A DNA stretch of 64,000 bases from Bacillota bacterium (GCA_023459915.1 JAEWSN010000207.1:1-64000), one strand, 5' to 3'. Counted from the stretch's first letter, positions 27,150 to 36,055 are shown. The notes: generated from the sequence alone by a model not told the origin. Made by a program: numbers and translations.

Positions 27150-27845
27150 ATGAAGCTCCACCATTACGAGGATTTTCTGGAACGGGTGGAAACACTCGGC
27201 TTTCTTTTTCTGACCGCCGCGCTGCCAGGCTTCCCCTCCGTCTTGAACGAGACCGGACCGGACCAATGGCACACCGGTGAAACCGAAACGGATCCCTGGC
27301 AATGGAAGGACCGCGCCGCCGCTGAGAAAAAACTGGCGTTCGGGTGCCTGCTCGGCGGCCACAAAGGCTTCATTGCCCCCTGGCTGCACGCCGATTTCAT
27401 GCGGGTCTGCCAGCCCGCCGGCGCGCTGGAGGAACGCTGGCACGAGGGCGCGCTGCGCCCGGCTGTCTGGGATTTGTGGCAGCAGTTCGAGCAGCGGCCC
27501 ATCCTGGGCTCCAATGACTTGTCCGCCTGGTGGAAAGGCATGGGCCACAAGGGCAACGCCGGCCTGGATACCGCCATCCGGGAACTGCAGCGTGAATTCT
27601 TTGTCACCGTGGCCGGCAACCGGCAAAAACGCAACCGTCTGGGAGAACCCTACGGCTGGCCCCATTTGCTGTATGAGCGCGTGGACACCTGGCGCCCCAC
27701 CACATGGCCGGCCGTTGCGGAAACGGAACCCAGCGTGGCCGAGGCGCGCGCCCGCATTTTGGATGCGGGGATAAAAGCGGCGCCCGACATTTCTGCCCGG
27801 GCGCTCGCAAAGGTGCTTCGGATTCCAGAGACATCACACAGTTAG
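27150..27845 (+). CDS. AlkZ-related protein, putative DNA glycosylase-like family
   Basis: A 231-residue soluble protein whose blocks (a YEDFLERVETLGFL start, then FPSVLNETGPDQWHTGETETDPWQWKDRA, a central KGFIAPWLHADFM, and NRLGEPYGWPHLLYERV) match the short AlkZ-related proteins of Firmicutes as I remember them. AlkZ itself unhooks interstrand DNA crosslinks using a QxQ or QxE motif. I do not see that motif clearly here, so activity is uncertain. ATG 27150 follows AGGAGGG by ten bases. It is the last gene of the AraC / reductase / URO-D series and converges on the isomerase operon with no clear terminator between. Confidence 0.65.
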   Translation: MKLHHYEDFLERVETLGFLFLTAALPGFPSVLNETGPDQWHTGETETDPWQWKDRAAAEKKLAFGCLLGGHKGFIAPWLHADFMRVCQPAGALEERWHEGALRPAVWDLWQQFEQRPILGSNDLSAWWKGMGHKGNAGLDTAIRELQREFFVTVAGNRQKRNRLGEPYGWPHLLYERVDTWRPTTWPAVAETEPSVAEARARILDAGIKAAPDISARALAKVLRIPETSHS

Positions 27846-27907
27846 GATTTTGCCAGAAAGGTGGACAGGCGGGTGGCCAAATCCATGCGTGCCATGCGGT
27901 TTGAGCC

Positions 27908-29284
27908 TTACAGCGGAAACGCCGACACCCCGGGCATGAACCGGCATGCATCCAGCACGGCCTGTGCCACATGCCCGTACAGGCATGAAACATGGTGGAT
28001 GAAGGGGCCTTCCACCAGCTTGCGCTCCCAGGACGGCCAGTCCGCCACCTCAAACCAGGCGTAGGTGCCGCCTGTTTTGGGGCCGTCGACGGTTTTCCCC
28101 TCTCCGGCCATCAGCGCGTAGTCTCCGCGAACGCCGTCGAACCGCAAAATGGTGACCGGTCCGCGCTTCAATTCCCATTCCCCCGTTCCGGTGGCGCCCA
28201 TGGCGCCCGGTGCCGCTTCCCTGCGCAGCGAGTGCGGGAAGGGCCCGCAATGCCACAGCAGCTCCGCGTTGTCATTCTCCGGATGCCGGATGGTGAGATC
28301 CGCAAAGAAGGTGGGCGCTTCCCCGAAATTGGCCGCCTGCGCGAGCACGGAGCTGATGGCCCCGTGGACATCCGCCTCACAGGCCACCGGATAGCCCCGA
28401 TCCGTCAATTCTCCAATCACCTGGCAGGGAACCACCTCCAAAAGGGGCGGCAGCGAAGACCAGCACTCCATCGTCGCACCGGCGCACTGGTGTTGATCCA
28501 TCGCCCGCCTCACCACGACAATCATGGCGGCAATGTTCCGCAGCTGCTTTTCCGTCAGCGCGGCCACATCCATTTTGTCGGCCAGCGTCCGCAATTCGCC
28601 CAGGAAATCCGGATCGGCCGAGGCCGCCATCGTCTGGACATCGTGGAAAAAACGGCCGGAGGCGTACGGCACCACTTCAATCCCGAAGCGTTCGAGGATC
28701 TCCGGCTCATTGACCATCACACTCATGAAATCCTTCGGGCGGTTTCCAATCAGCAGAATCCGCATTGCGGCGAAGGCGCGGGTCACGGAAACGGTTCGCG
28801 CAAAACGGTCCACGGCGGACAGCATTTCCGGCTCGCCCGGGCGGCAGTTGTTGATGTACAAGAACGGCACGCCATAGCGCTGAAGCACCTTGCCCGAGGC
28901 AAAAATACCGCACTGGGTGTCCAGCGCGCGCTCGCCTGCGGCATCCGGTGCCGGATCCCGGCCGCCCCAGAGCAGCACGGGCCTGGCAACCGCCTTGGCC
29001 ACACGGGCAATGATTTCCTCCAGACCAAAATCACAATGGATGACAAACAGTCCGTCCACACCGGCACCCTTCAGGTGCGCCACAATGGCGGGAATTTGAT
29101 CCGCGGTGGCAGCCACGCCATCGGGCACCACCCCGTCCAGGTCCACCCAGTCCACCGGGCGCCGCACCTGTTCCAGCGCCGCGAAGGCCTCACGCTTTGC
29201 CCGCAGCACGTCCGCGGTCTCCGAGAACCCCATGCCCCGGCGAACCGGAAGCAGTCCAATCTTGACCCGTTCCACCTGTTTCAT
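27908..29284 (-). CDS. L-fucose/L-arabinose isomerase-family protein
   Basis: A 458-residue protein with the overall layout of the FucI/AraA superfamily. The N-terminal Rossmann-like part has GVDGLFVIHCDFGLEEIIARV, PVLLWGGRDPAP, and FLYINNCRPGEPEM. A middle domain carries ECWSSLPPLLEVVPCQVIGELTDRGYPVACEADVHGAISSVL. The C-terminal part has TFFADLTIRHPENDNAELLWHCGPFPHSL and ends in a HHVSCLYGHVAQAVLDACRFMPG helix. It would convert an aldose to a ketose. It is last in an operon with a PfkB kinase and class II aldolase, separated by 13 bases from the aldolase. Fucose, arabinose or a related deoxy or modified sugar are all possible. Confidence 0.85.
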   Translation of the reverse strand: MKQVERVKIGLLPVRRGMGFSETADVLRAKREAFAALEQVRRPVDWVDLDGVVPDGVAATADQIPAIVAHLKGAGVDGLFVIHCDFGLEEIIARVAKAVARPVLLWGGRDPAPDAAGERALDTQCGIFASGKVLQRYGVPFLYINNCRPGEPEMLSAVDRFARTVSVTRAFAAMRILLIGNRPKDFMSVMVNEPEILERFGIEVVPYASGRFFHDVQTMAASADPDFLGELRTLADKMDVAALTEKQLRNIAAMIVVVRRAMDQHQCAGATMECWSSLPPLLEVVPCQVIGELTDRGYPVACEADVHGAISSVLAQAANFGEAPTFFADLTIRHPENDNAELLWHCGPFPHSLRREAAPGAMGATGTGEWELKRGPVTILRFDGVRGDYALMAGEGKTVDGPKTGGTYAWFEVADWPSWERKLVEGPFIHHVSCLYGHVAQAVLDACRFMPGVSAFPL

Positions 29285-29297
29285 GTCCGTACTCCTT

Positions 29298-30149
29298 TCA
29301 TCGGCCGGCCGGTCCGTACAGCAACGCCATTTTTTTCGTCAGGAAGCGTTGGGTCTGCTCCCGCGCCTTGTCCATGCAGGTGAACATGTGGCCGCCCGCG
29401 GCATCGGCGCGCATCACCGCCGCGACCGCCTGATAGTAGGCCTGGTGGTAATCCGTGGCCACGTTCATCTTGGCAATGCCATGACCCACCGCGGCCCGCA
29501 CCTGATCGTCGGGGATGCCCGACCCGCCATGGAGCACAATCGGCATGCCGAGGCGCCGGTTGATCTCCGCCAGCCGCGCAATGTCCAGCTCCGGTGTCCG
29601 GATGTAGTTGCCATGCCCGTTTCCGATGGACACGGCCAGGGAGGAAACCCCGGTTTCCCGGGCAAACCGCTCCGCCAGTGCGGGATCCGTGAATCCGCTC
29701 GCGTCCCCGATGTCCGAAAGGGACCCGCCGCTGCCCACATGACCAAGCTCCGCCTCCACATCCGCGCCGAAGGCCTTGGCCATCTCCACCACGGTGCGCG
29801 TGTTCGCCAGGTTTTCCTCAAAAGGCAGGCTGGAGCCGTCGTACATCACGGAGGGATACCCGGCCTCTAGCGCCTCCCGCACCCCTTCGGGCGTGCCGCA
29901 GTGATCCAGGTGAAGGCCCACGGGCACCGACACCCGCGCCGCCTGCAGCCGGGTGATTTCCGCAATCACGTCCAGCGGCACAAAGGTTTTCCAGCCCGGA
30001 TAAAACTCTATCAGCACCGGCATGCCAAGCGCGTCCGCGGCCTGGACGGCCCATTGCACCGTCTCGTAGTTGAACACATTGAACGCGGCCACCGCCCGTC
30101 CATGCTTGTACGCGTCCCGTAGGATGTCTCCCGCCTTTTCAAATGCCAT
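29298..30149 (-). CDS. Class II (zinc) fructose-bisphosphate-type aldolase
   Basis: A 283-residue Fba/GatY/KbaY-type aldolase that would split a ketose 1,6-bisphosphate or ketose 1-phosphate to DHAP and an aldehyde. Zinc and DHAP motifs are visible: GLHLDHCGT, EAELGHVGS, SIGNGHGNY, LHGGSGIPDDQV and KMNVATDYHQAYY. The start at 30149 overlaps the kinase gene by 11 bases, with GGAGG upstream. Given its operon, it most likely cleaves the product of the neighbouring PfkB kinase rather than serving glycolysis. Confidence 0.92.
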   Translation of the reverse strand: MAFEKAGDILRDAYKHGRAVAAFNVFNYETVQWAVQAADALGMPVLIEFYPGWKTFVPLDVIAEITRLQAARVSVPVGLHLDHCGTPEGVREALEAGYPSVMYDGSSLPFEENLANTRTVVEMAKAFGADVEAELGHVGSGGSLSDIGDASGFTDPALAERFARETGVSSLAVSIGNGHGNYIRTPELDIARLAEINRRLGMPIVLHGGSGIPDDQVRAAVGHGIAKMNVATDYHQAYYQAVAAVMRADAAGGHMFTCMDKAREQTQRFLTKKMALLYGPAGR

Positions 30150-31131
30150 GGGGTCCTCCTTCATCATTGGGTGTTCCGAACAGCCACAAGTCCCTGTACA
30201 TTCGCACACGGGCCTCCAGCTCTGTCCGGTCCAGCTCCCCTGTCTCGAGATATCGCTCAACCGTCTTCAAATCCGGAATGCCGGCCCTTCCGCCAATGGC
30301 GGTCACCTTGATCGAGGAAACCGCGTTGGCAAACCGGGCCACCTCCGGCGTGGCCCAGCCCTGCAGCAGCCCGAACGCAAACGCGCCGTGGAAAACATCC
30401 CCCGCGCCCAGTGTGTCCTTCACGGGCGTTGGGAACACAGGAACGGTAAAGGCGCCTTCCGGCCCCACTCCGGCGCAGCCGTTTTTCCCGAGCGTCACCA
30501 CCACGATGGCCGGCCCCGCCTGCCGCAGCGTTTCACAATTGCGAAGGTATTCGGTGTCGGGAAACCGCTCACGATGGAAATATTCCGAGATGATCAGCGC
30601 GTCCAGATAAGGGAGCAGTTCGGTGAGGCCTTCGGATACCGATGTCCCATCATAGATCACCTGCCCGCCGGCGGCCTTCATCCATTTGGCCGCTTGAAGC
30701 TCCACCGGCCCGGAACCGGCCAGGTGCAGCATGCGCGCGGACGTGATGTAGCCTTTGTCGAGATCGGACAGAGTGAGGTGTCGAACCGTTCCCGGATGAT
30801 ACAGGATGCTGCGTCCGCGCGTTTCGAGATCGGAGACGATCATTGCGAAGTCGGAATAGCCGGATGCGTCGATGGGCGCGTGGGACAAATCGACCCCGTG
30901 ACGCTCAAAATCGTCCCGGATGGCCCGGCCGTGGACACAGCCGCCGGACACCCCGACAAAACCGGTGCGGGCACCCAGCCGCGCCGCGGCCACGATGGCT
31001 GTCGGCACCACACCGCCCCCCTGGCGGCTCACCTCCAGCACCCGGGTGGACTGATCCGGCCCCGGGATACGCTGGACAACCGAAATCATGTCCATGCAGG
31101 GCTGTCCGATGCCAACAAGATCCAATGTCAT
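30139..31131 (-). CDS. PfkB-family carbohydrate kinase
   Basis: A 330-residue ribokinase-fold enzyme. The N-terminal GIGQPCMDMISVVQRIPG block, substrate-binding QGGGVVPTAIVAAARLG, and the C-terminal TLGAGDVFHGAFAFGL with catalytic Asp245 are intact. It heads the operon with the class II aldolase and the FucI-like isomerase, suggesting phosphorylation of the isomerase product (ketose or ketose phosphate). ATG 31131 has GGAGGGTT upstream; a longer in-frame extension upstream is not supported by the family start TLDLVGIGQ. Substrate specificity is not predictable from these motifs. Confidence 0.92.
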   Translation of the reverse strand: MTLDLVGIGQPCMDMISVVQRIPGPDQSTRVLEVSRQGGGVVPTAIVAAARLGARTGFVGVSGGCVHGRAIRDDFERHGVDLSHAPIDASGYSDFAMIVSDLETRGRSILYHPGTVRHLTLSDLDKGYITSARMLHLAGSGPVELQAAKWMKAAGGQVIYDGTSVSEGLTELLPYLDALIISEYFHRERFPDTEYLRNCETLRQAGPAIVVVTLGKNGCAGVGPEGAFTVPVFPTPVKDTLGAGDVFHGAFAFGLLQGWATPEVARFANAVSSIKVTAIGGRAGIPDLKTVERYLETGELDRTELEARVRMYRDLWLFGTPNDEGGPHGI

Positions 31132-31251
31132 GGGAACCCTCCAGCGCCGGCACGGCCGGCCGGCGATACATATAAACTGGTCAACGACATTGTATGGCAT
31201 CCGCAACGGTGAGACCATGTAGCATTCCGGCTTTCTTGGCACAGGGAATGG

Positions 31252-32490
31252 TCAATCTTGACCTTTGTTCCGATGCCATTGCCGTGACGGCGTCTCCGAC
31301 GCATGCGTCTGCTGGGTTTGCTGGGTTTGCTGCGCCCGCTTCATCTCGTGCTCCGCCAACGCGGTCACGGAGAGCGCCGTGATGGGGATGGTCAGCAGAA
31401 GACCGATGCTCCCCGCAAGCGCGCGCACCACCTCCGATGCGATGACATCCCGGTTGATGATGTCCAGAAACGGCATGTCGAATGCCGCGAGCAGCAGCAG
31501 CAGATGGAGTGCGCCACCGGTATAGGCAAGGATCAGGGTGTTGGACATGGTGCCCATGATGTCCCGCCCGATGTTCATACCTGATTTGAGCAGTCCGCGC
31601 GGCGGCAGTCCGGGGCTGTGTTCCCGCAGCTCGAACATGGCGGAGGACATCGACACCGCGACATCCATGGCCGCGCCCAGCGCGCCGAGCAGAATGCCGG
31701 CGAACAGCAATCCCTGGAAGTTGAGCACGAGGTCTCCGGGGATATACATCAGCATCTGGGAATCCTCGTCCCCGATGCCGGTGAGCCGCGCGGCGATGCC
31801 GACGCCCCGCGCGACAAGCCCGGCCGAGATTACGCCGCCGGTTGTGCCGATGAACGCGGCCAGCGACTTCCGGTTGAATCCGCTGACAATGCCCAGGGTT
31901 GCGACAGTAACCAGCATGCACACGCCAATGGTTGTCGCCACAGGATCCGCGCCACGCAGGATGGCTGGAATGAGCAGAAACAGAACGGCCGCCACGGTCA
32001 ATCCCAGCGTCACCACGGACTTGAGGCCCTTGAGACCGCCAATCAGCACCAGCAGCAGCACGAACGCGACAACCAGCCACAGCAGGTGCCGCTCCCGGAT
32101 CACGTCGGCCACATCCACCACCGGGTCGCCCTGCTCATCCTCTCCGATCACCAGCATCACCTGATCCCCGACCTGCAGGGCGGGCATCAGGTACTTCTCA
32201 CTGAACCCGAAGGTACGGGCATAGCGGGCCTCCACGGTCTGTCCGGCCAACACGCCCTGATCCACCCGGATGCGCACATGCTGCAAATCTGTGGACAACG
32301 TGCCCCCGGAAAACAGCAGCTGCTCGGTGTCTTCCCCAAGCAGCGCCACAACCGTTCCGCGATCGGCCGCCTCGGACTGCCCGGACAGATCCACACCCGC
32401 CATCCATTCCGCATGGGCACGCACGGGCGCACCAAGGCAAAGCAATAACAGCAGCAAGGCCAACAATGGTTTGAACAGGCACCGGCGCAT
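31252..32490 (-). CDS. YibE/F-like integral membrane protein
   Basis: A 412-residue protein of the YibE/F family, whose function is unknown, with proposed transport or small-molecule efflux. It has an N-terminal signal segment (about 1-27, LLALLLLLLCLG...AHA). An extracytoplasmic domain follows (about 28-135), containing repeated short beta strands with LQHVRIRVDQGVLAGQTVEARY. About seven to eight membrane helices follow, beginning with LLWLVVAFVLLLVLIGGLKGLKSVV and including AAFIGTTGGVISAGLVARGVG and PGLPPRGLLKSGMNIGRDIMGTMSNTLILAY. The C-terminus is a QQT tripeptide repeat. ATG 32490 has GGAGG five bases upstream. Confidence 0.85.
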   Translation of the reverse strand: MRRCLFKPLLALLLLLLCLGAPVRAHAEWMAGVDLSGQSEAADRGTVVALLGEDTEQLLFSGGTLSTDLQHVRIRVDQGVLAGQTVEARYARTFGFSEKYLMPALQVGDQVMLVIGEDEQGDPVVDVADVIRERHLLWLVVAFVLLLVLIGGLKGLKSVVTLGLTVAAVLFLLIPAILRGADPVATTIGVCMLVTVATLGIVSGFNRKSLAAFIGTTGGVISAGLVARGVGIAARLTGIGDEDSQMLMYIPGDLVLNFQGLLFAGILLGALGAAMDVAVSMSSAMFELREHSPGLPPRGLLKSGMNIGRDIMGTMSNTLILAYTGGALHLLLLLAAFDMPFLDIINRDVIASEVVRALAGSIGLLLTIPITALSVTALAEHEMKRAQQTQQTQQTHASETPSRQWHRNKGQD

Positions 32491-32533
32491 GGACACCTCC
32501 GGAAGAATTCGCATTGGGTTGAACCGCTCCCTC

Positions 32534-32563
32534 ATTCTATGGCATCCTCCCCACCGGATGCAA
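32534..32563 (-). promoter_or_regulatory. Probable promoter of the YibE/F gene
   Basis: On the minus strand TTGCAT (32558-32563) is followed after 18 bases by TAGAAT (32534-32539), about 45 bases upstream of the start codon. Confidence 0.5.
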
Positions 32564-32741
32564 ATCTCCCCGTTACTCCCTCTCGATCAGTGGTAAGTCT
32601 TGGATGTGCCGGTTCGCATGATCCTGGTGCTGTCACCCCGTATCATCCTGGTGCGGTCAAGCCACAACGTTCGCACCGCCATCTCTGCAGTCCCCGTGAC
32701 AGGCGGACTGCGCCGCGCAACCCCTTCCATCGGGAGGAACC

Positions 32742-33938
32742 ATGGAAAAAGCCATTCTGCTTGTGGATGACGAGAAACAGATACTGAAATCATTTTCCCG
32801 GCTCTTTCAGGATTCGGCGCATACCATCCACCTGGCGGAAAGCGCCCGGGAGGCGCTGGACATCCTCATGCGCCATCCGGTCGACATGGTCATCTCCGAC
32901 ATGCGCATGCCGGACATGGACGGATATGCCCTGTTGCGGGAGGTCAAGCACCTGTACCCGCACACCATCCGGCTCATCCTCAGCGGCTATACGGACGAAC
33001 GCATCATCTTCGACGCCCTGCAGAACAACCTGGCGAAGCTGTACCTGTTCAAGCCCTGGAACAACGAAGAGCTGCTGGGCATCATCAACCGCATTCTCGA
33101 CGCGGAGGAAGAGCTCAAGCAGATGCGGCTGTTCGAGGCCATCAACGGGCTCGACGACCTGCCCGCGCACCTGACCACCTACAACAGGCTGACCAAGCTC
33201 ATTGAGCGGGATGCCGGCATGGATGAAATCGCGGCCGTCATCGAGTCCGACCCGGCGGTCACCACCCGTCTGCTGCGCATCGCGAATTCCGCGTTCTATG
33301 GCACCGCCACCGGCTCGGTCCGCCAGGCCATCTCCTTCCTGGGGCTCATCAATGTCAGAAACATCGTGCTTTCGAGCAGCATATTCGAATCGGCGCCACA
33401 TGACCTGCCGGTTCGGACAAGAATGGAACTGCTGTGGCGGCAGGCCGCCCTGACCAGCCGCATCATGCTGCTCATTTATCAGCATATGCTGCGAAGAAAA
33501 CCCACCGGAGACATCCTCAGTGCGGGGCTGCTCCACGACATCGGCAAGATGATCACCCTGGCCCGCTTCCCGGATCGCAGTGCGGTCCTGTTCGAGGATC
33601 CGGAGCAGCGCGACACACCCTGGCACGACGAAAAGGAAACCGCCCTGTTCGGCAGCACCCACACGGACATCGGTGCCTACCTGCTCAACTGGTGGGGGCT
33701 GCCGTTCGCCCTGATGGAGGCTTCCCGCTATCATCACATCCCGGAGGATCCGCGCGTGGTCAACCGCGAGCTGGTCAGTGTCATCCACCTGGCCGATTGC
33801 CTGGCATGGGAGCTGCTGGGCATGCCGCCCCGGCATGGCATCAATCCCTTCGCGCTGCACCAGTTGGGTCTTGACATCGAGCCATTGCGCGCCCTGGTGG
33901 ACCAGGAATCGGATTCCCTGCTCAGCCAAATCCCCTGA
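32742..33938 (+). CDS. Response regulator with HDOD output domain
   Basis: A 398-residue signalling protein. The N-terminal receiver (1-120) has acidic residues DDE at 9-11, phospho-acceptor Asp53 in ISDMRMPDMDG, a Ser in LILSGYTD and Lys in FKPWNNEE. A helical linker is followed by an HDOD domain (about 140-340), with ITKLIERDAG-like start, VIESDPAVTTRLLRIANSAFYG, and LSAGLLHDIGKMITLARF. HDOD proteins act in second-messenger, stress or cell-cycle signalling; most lack a full HD catalytic set. The kinase partner is not in the window. GGGAGGAACC precedes ATG 32742. The gene ends 16 bases before a GGGGTCAGACCCC hairpin that may terminate it. Confidence 0.93.
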   Translation: MEKAILLVDDEKQILKSFSRLFQDSAHTIHLAESAREALDILMRHPVDMVISDMRMPDMDGYALLREVKHLYPHTIRLILSGYTDERIIFDALQNNLAKLYLFKPWNNEELLGIINRILDAEEELKQMRLFEAINGLDDLPAHLTTYNRLTKLIERDAGMDEIAAVIESDPAVTTRLLRIANSAFYGTATGSVRQAISFLGLINVRNIVLSSSIFESAPHDLPVRTRMELLWRQAALTSRIMLLIYQHMLRRKPTGDILSAGLLHDIGKMITLARFPDRSAVLFEDPEQRDTPWHDEKETALFGSTHTDIGAYLLNWWGLPFALMEASRYHHIPEDPRVVNRELVSVIHLADCLAWELLGMPPRHGINPFALHQLGLDIEPLRALVDQESDSLLSQIP

Positions 33939-33953
33939 TCTTCCGCCGCGGCA

Positions 33954-33990
33954 CGGGGTCAGACCCCGCTTCTTTCCGCTTCTTTCTTTT
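33954..33990 (+). terminator. GGGGTCAGACCCC palindrome followed by T-rich tract
   Basis: CGGGG-TCAGA-CCCCG (33954-33968) can fold as a short hairpin and is followed by CTTCTTTCCGCTTCTTTCTTTT. Position and tail suggest it ends the HDOD gene transcript. It is the inverse orientation of the dispersed GGGGTCTGACCCC element. Confidence 0.55.
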
Positions 33991-34199
33991 CGCTGTTCGG
34001 GAGCCTGTTTCGGCCGCAACCCGGCCGCATCTTCCTTGACGTTTCACCGCCTTGTATGTTAATTTATACAGGATATTGGGCACCGTGAAATCACCTGTTC
34101 AACGCATGTTGTCCAATGTGTCAACGCGGCCCGCACCGGGTCGCAAGCAAGCCCTTTATTTGCGCTGCAGCTGCAGGCAACAGAAAGCGAGGTATCTCT

Positions 34200-34595
34200 A
34201 TGTCCATGTCCGAAAGGTTGGCGCTCAGCGGCAACGTGGCTTTTGTGGGTGTCGCCATTGTTTTCATCATCCTTGTGCTGCTCATCGGTGTCATCGGAAT
34301 CATGAAGCTCGTGTTTGTCCGCAAACCGAAGCAGTCACCTCCTTCCGGCCGGGTGGACACGGAGTCCGACGCCGTATATGCGGCCGGCGAAGAGGAAGCC
34401 CCGGATGTCGTCACCCCCATCGTGGAGCATGCCGGGAATGAGGATGAGGAAACCGTCGCCGCCATCATGGCCGCCATCACCGCGTTCATGGGCCAGGGCA
34501 ATGGCTTCCGCCTGCGGTCCATCCGCCGGGCCGGCCGCAACAGTCCTTCCTGGAACCTGTCGGGCCGTGACGAATATCTGGCCACCCGCTTGTAA
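34200..34595 (+). CDS. OadG-like gamma subunit of a sodium-translocating decarboxylase
   Basis: A 131-residue protein with one N-terminal membrane helix (about 14-38, VAFVGVAIVFIILVLLIGVIGIMKL), an acidic Pro/Glu-rich linker, and a C-terminal segment (ETVAAIMAAITAFMGQGNGFRLRSIRR, then SPSWNLSGRDEYL) typical of OadG/MmdC gamma or delta subunits. The subunit anchors and assembles the decarboxylase complex. It lies 89 bases upstream of the beta subunit. Two close ATG codons (34200, 34206) are possible. Upstream TTGACG at 34036-34041 with a weak -10 may be the promoter. The biotin carrier and carboxyltransferase subunits are absent from the window. Confidence 0.88.
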   Translation: MSMSERLALSGNVAFVGVAIVFIILVLLIGVIGIMKLVFVRKPKQSPPSGRVDTESDAVYAAGEEEAPDVVTPIVEHAGNEDEETVAAIMAAITAFMGQGNGFRLRSIRRAGRNSPSWNLSGRDEYLATRL

Positions 34596-34684
34596 TCTCC
34601 AGCCATTTCCGTTCATCCCACGCGCTTGTCATCGCAGTCTGCTCAATGCAGTGAGTGAACTTCGCAACGAAAGGAATGACTCAC

Positions 34685-35881
34685 ATGTTAAACGCTTTTT
34701 TTGAATCCATTGGAGAAATGGCGGCCGCCTCCGGTCTGGCCAACATGTCCATCCTTCACTTCTTCATGATCGCGCTGGCCTGCTTCTTCCTGTATCTGGC
34801 CATCGCCAAGGGCTTCGAACCCCTGCTGCTCATCCCCATCGCCTTCGGCATGCTGCTGGCCAACCTGCCGCTGGGCAACATGATGCATCCCGAAACCTGG
34901 GATCACATCAAGGAGCTGCAATTCCACGACCTGTTCGACGGTGCGAAGTTCGGATTGCTCGATCTGCTGTACCTCGGCGTCAAGCTCGGCGTGTACCCTC
35001 CGCTGATCTTCCTCGGCATCGGTGCCATGACAGACTTCGGTCCGCTGATTGCCAACCCCAAGAGCCTGTTGCTTGGCGCGGCGGCCCAGATTGGCATTTT
35101 CGTCACCTTTTTCGGCGCCATCATGCTGGGCTTCACCCCGCAGGAGGCCGGTTCCATCGCCATCATCGGTGGCGCGGACGGTCCCACGGCCATCTTCACC
35201 ACCACCAAGCTCGCACCGCATCTGCTGGGGCCCATCGCATTGGCCGCCTATTCCTACATGGCGCTGGTGCCGGTCATTCAGCCGCCCATCATGAAGCTGC
35301 TGACCACCAAAAAGGAACGCGTGGTGGTCATGGAACAGCTCCGCCCCGTTTCCAAGACAGAAAAGATTGTGTTCCCCATCATCGTGGCCGCCATCGTTTC
35401 TTTGATTATCCCGGATGCCACCCCGCTGGTCGGCATGCTGATGCTGGGCAACCTGTTCAAGGAAGCCGGCGTGGTGAACCGCTTGTCCGACACCGCGCAA
35501 AACGCCCTCATCAACATCGTCACCATCTTCCTGGGTGTCTCCGTCGGTGCCACCGCCTCGGCCGACAAGCTCAACCAACCCGGGTTCGGCCTGATGGCAC
35601 TGAAGATCATTGTGCTGGGCATGGCCGCGTTTGCTGTCAGTACCGCAACAGGCACGTTCTTTGGCAAAGTCATGTACTGGATCACCGGCGGCAAGGTCAA
35701 TCCGCTCATCGGTTCCGCCGGTGTGTCCGCCGTTCCCATGGCGGCACGCGTCTCCCAGAAGGTGGGCCAGGAGTACAACCCCAGCAACTTCCTGCTCATG
35801 CACGCCATGGGCCCGAATGTGGCGGGCGTCATCGGCTCCGCTGTCGCGGCCGGCGTGCTCATCTCCATGCTGGGACAGTAA
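34685..35881 (+). CDS. oadB: Sodium ion-translocating decarboxylase beta subunit
   Basis: The 398-residue polytopic subunit that decarboxylates carboxybiotin and exports Na+ (OadB/MmdB/GcdB family). Conserved features are GLDLLYLGVKLGVYPPLIFLGIGAMTDFGPLIANP, the hallmark IGGADGPTAIF with its ion-coupling Asp, the VIQPP helix, and SAVPMAARVSQKVGQEYNPSNFLLMHAMGPNVAGVIGSA at the C-terminus. ATG 34685 has AAAGGA nine bases upstream; an upstream in-frame start is worse placed. An intrinsic terminator at 35935-35966 closes the oadG-oadB unit. The substrate (oxaloacetate, methylmalonyl-CoA or other) is set by the missing alpha subunit. Confidence 0.96.
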   Translation: MLNAFFESIGEMAAASGLANMSILHFFMIALACFFLYLAIAKGFEPLLLIPIAFGMLLANLPLGNMMHPETWDHIKELQFHDLFDGAKFGLLDLLYLGVKLGVYPPLIFLGIGAMTDFGPLIANPKSLLLGAAAQIGIFVTFFGAIMLGFTPQEAGSIAIIGGADGPTAIFTTTKLAPHLLGPIALAAYSYMALVPVIQPPIMKLLTTKKERVVVMEQLRPVSKTEKIVFPIIVAAIVSLIIPDATPLVGMLMLGNLFKEAGVVNRLSDTAQNALINIVTIFLGVSVGATASADKLNQPGFGLMALKIIVLGMAAFAVSTATGTFFGKVMYWITGGKVNPLIGSAGVSAVPMAARVSQKVGQEYNPSNFLLMHAMGPNVAGVIGSAVAAGVLISMLGQ

Positions 35882-35886
35882 CTGCC

Positions 35887-35928
35887 GAATCCATATTCAA
35901 GAATCCATATTCAAGAATCCATATTCCG
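35887..35928. repeat. Three tandem 14-bp repeats
   Basis: GAATCCATATTCAA occurs at 35887-35900 and 35901-35914, with a third copy at 35915-35928 differing in the last bases. They lie between the oadB stop codon and its terminator. Confidence 0.95.
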
Positions 35929-35934
35929 CAAGCA

Positions 35935-35966
35935 AAAGGAGTGCTTCCCGCGAAGCACTCCTTTTT
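35935..35966 (+). terminator. Rho-independent terminator of oadB
   Basis: AAAGGAGTGCTTC (35935-35947) pairs perfectly with 35952-35964 around a CCGC loop and is followed by five T (35962-35966). Confidence 0.95.
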
Positions 35967-36055
35967 CACGCCCGGGTTCTTGGACTTGACGGTTACGTGA
36001 AACATGGGGTCTGCCTTTTCAACGGAAACCAACCCATCCAGGACCTCTCATCCGC

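Noticed and set aside
24973..27195. A 740-codon minus-strand open frame opposite the aldo/keto reductase and URO-D genes
   Set aside because: The opposite strand holds two genes with clear family motifs and ribosome sites; this frame has none.
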